The notes beneath the pieces were generated by a model. The model did not search any database and was not told the origin of the DNA. It saw only the letters and a program-made list of their open reading frames with translations. The position numbers and the translations under genes were made by a program. From NCBI GenBank assembly GCA_049513815.1, contig JBEKVR010000124.1:1-15078 (forward strand): a stretch of DNA of 15,078 nt, read 5' to 3'. Source of the DNA: Roseiarcus sp049513815 (GTDB taxonomy: Bacteria; Pseudomonadota; Alphaproteobacteria; Rhizobiales; Beijerinckiaceae). Shown here piece by piece: positions 14,146-15,078 of this stretch; the stretch's first letter is position 1, and the number at the start of each line of letters is the position of its first letter.

Positions 14146-14922
14146 TCAGCGGTTCTTGAACGCCGCCGGCCGCTTCTCGGCGAAGGCGCGCATGCCTTCC
14201 TTCTGGTCCTCGGTGGCGAACAGCGCGTGGAACAGCCGCCGTTCGAATCGCAGGCCTTCGGCGAGCGTCGTCTCGAACGCCCGGTTGACGCTCTCCTTGG
14301 CCGCATAGACCGCAGGGGCGGAATAGGACGCAATCGTCGCCGCGACCTTCAGCGCTTCGTCGTCGAGCTCGGCCGCCGGCACGATGCGCGCGACGAGGCC
14401 GGAACGCTCGGCTTCGGCCGCGTCCATCATGCGGCCGGTCAGCGCCAACTCCATCGCTTTCGCCTTGCCGATTGCGCGGGTCAGGCGTTGCGTGCCGCCG
14501 GCGCCGGGGATGATTCCGAGCCTGATTTCCGGCTGGCCGAACTTGGCGCTGTCGGCCGCCAGAATGAAGTCGCACATCATCGCCAGCTCGCAGCCGCCGC
14601 CGAGCGCGAAGCCGGCGACGGCGGCGATCAGCGGCTTGCGCGCCCGCGCGACGTTGTCCCAGCGGCCGATGAAGTCGCCGAGGAACATTTCGGCGAAGCT
14701 CTTGTCCTGCATTTCCTTGATGTCGGCGCCGGCGGCGAACGCCTTGTCCGAGCCGGTCAGCACGACGGCGCCGATGGCCGGATCCGCTTCGTATGCGCCG
14801 AGCGCCTGGTTGAGGTCTTCGATCAGCGCGCTGTTGAGCGCGTTCAACGCCTGCGGCCGATTGAGGCGGACGAGCCCGACGCGGCCGTGGGTCTCGACGA
14901 GTATGTTGGCGTAGGTCGTCAC
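14146..14922 (-). CDS. Enoyl-CoA hydratase (crotonase family)
   Basis: The 258-residue length is exactly that of short-chain enoyl-CoA hydratases. The CoA-binding/oxyanion segment is AFAAGADIKEM (61-71) and GFALGGGCEL (104-113). Both catalytic glutamates are present: Glu112 in GGGCE and Glu132 in GQPEIRLGIIPGAGG. The protein ends FAEKRPAAFKNR, as in PaaF/FadB1-type hydratases. It adds water to trans-2-enoyl-CoA in fatty-acid or branched-chain/aromatic acid breakdown in the cytoplasm; the exact substrate cannot be told. The start is GTG at 14922, with GAGGAG (complement of 14930-14935) 7 bp upstream. No other beta-oxidation gene is adjacent, so it may be a single-gene transcript. Confidence 0.93.
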   Translation of the reverse strand: MTTYANILVETHGRVGLVRLNRPQALNALNSALIEDLNQALGAYEADPAIGAVVLTGSDKAFAAGADIKEMQDKSFAEMFLGDFIGRWDNVARARKPLIAAVAGFALGGGCELAMMCDFILAADSAKFGQPEIRLGIIPGAGGTQRLTRAIGKAKAMELALTGRMMDAAEAERSGLVARIVPAAELDDEALKVAATIASYSAPAVYAAKESVNRAFETTLAEGLRFERRLFHALFATEDQKEGMRAFAEKRPAAFKNR

Positions 14923-15010
14923 GGGCGACTCCTCTGGCGGAAGTTCGACGCATCCCTAGCCAAGGCGCGGCGCAAAGGGAAGCCGGACGCCGCCGGCGCG
15001 CCGCTCGCCA

Positions 15011-15040
15011 TTGACAGGCCGCCGCGCCCGCCCTTATGAA
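15011..15040 (+). promoter_or_regulatory. Sigma-70-type promoter for tRNA-Leu
   Basis: A perfect -35 hexamer TTGACA (15011-15016) is followed at 18 bp by TATGAA (15035-15040). This predicts a start near 15047, just before the tRNA 5' end at 15050, as is usual for stable-RNA promoters. Confidence 0.65.
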
Positions 15041-15049
15041 GCGCGCCGT

Positions 15050-15078
15050 GCCCAGGTGGCGGAATTGGTAGACGCACT
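15050..15078 (+). tRNA. tRNA-Leu, 5' part, cut by window edge
   Basis: The sequence GCCCAGGTGGCGGAATTGG followed by TAGACGCACT contains the 7-base acceptor strand GCCCAGG, then the leucine-type D-arm TGGCGGAATTGGTAGACGCA. This D-arm pattern is diagnostic of bacterial leucine tRNAs. The anticodon lies beyond the window, so the isoacceptor cannot be named. Confidence 0.85.

Overview
This is a high-GC chromosomal segment from an alphaproteobacterium, most likely of the Hyphomicrobiales (Rhizobiales). The evidence is the ChvI-ChvG two-component pair linked to a truncated HPr kinase, a mannose-type EIIA and an HPr, together with an lptC-lptA-lptB operon. No species-level call is possible from sequence alone. 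Layout from left to right: (1) 1-444 holds the 5' part of a tyrosine-recombinase-type integrase on the minus strand, running off the left edge and facing the 3' end of an intact tRNA-Ile2 (CAU) gene at 541-616. This looks like the right end of an integrated element that uses the tRNA as its attachment site. (2) 798-3011 is the lptC-lptA-lptB operon for lipopolysaccharide export. (3) 3028-6952 on the minus strand reads chvI, chvG, hprK, EIIA-Man, HPr: a sensor/regulator pair plus a regulatory phosphotransfer system with no sugar permease. (4) 7257-7982 is an FMN split-barrel (HugZ/pyridoxamine-oxidase-like) gene with a strong hairpin in its leader. (5) 7986-12599 is the most unusual part. Two head-to-head genes encode related proteins with an N-terminal Rossmann-like SLOG domain (one intact, one degenerate) and a C-terminal four-helix, SLATT-like membrane module. 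The rightward gene is followed by a patatin-like phospholipase with a complete catalytic signature. (6) 12720-14127 is a divergent qorB-like quinone oxidoreductase / HxlR regulator pair with an operator-like palindrome inside the shared promoter. (7) 14146-14922 is an enoyl-CoA hydratase, and the window ends inside a tRNA-Leu gene with a good promoter. The lpt genes carry LPS to the outer membrane. ChvGI in related bacteria responds to acidity and envelope stress, and the HPr/EIIA/HprK proteins coordinate carbon and nitrogen status. The SLOG/SLATT/patatin cluster has the parts of a nucleotide-sensing, membrane-attacking conflict system: ligand-binding SLOG, membrane-embedded SLATT and a phospholipase. 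It has none of the usual signal-synthesising enzymes (CD-NTase, TIR, SIR2) in view. I regard it as a candidate undescribed defence or stress-response module; that function is inference. Several operator- or terminator-like inverted repeats lie in intergenic spaces and are listed separately.
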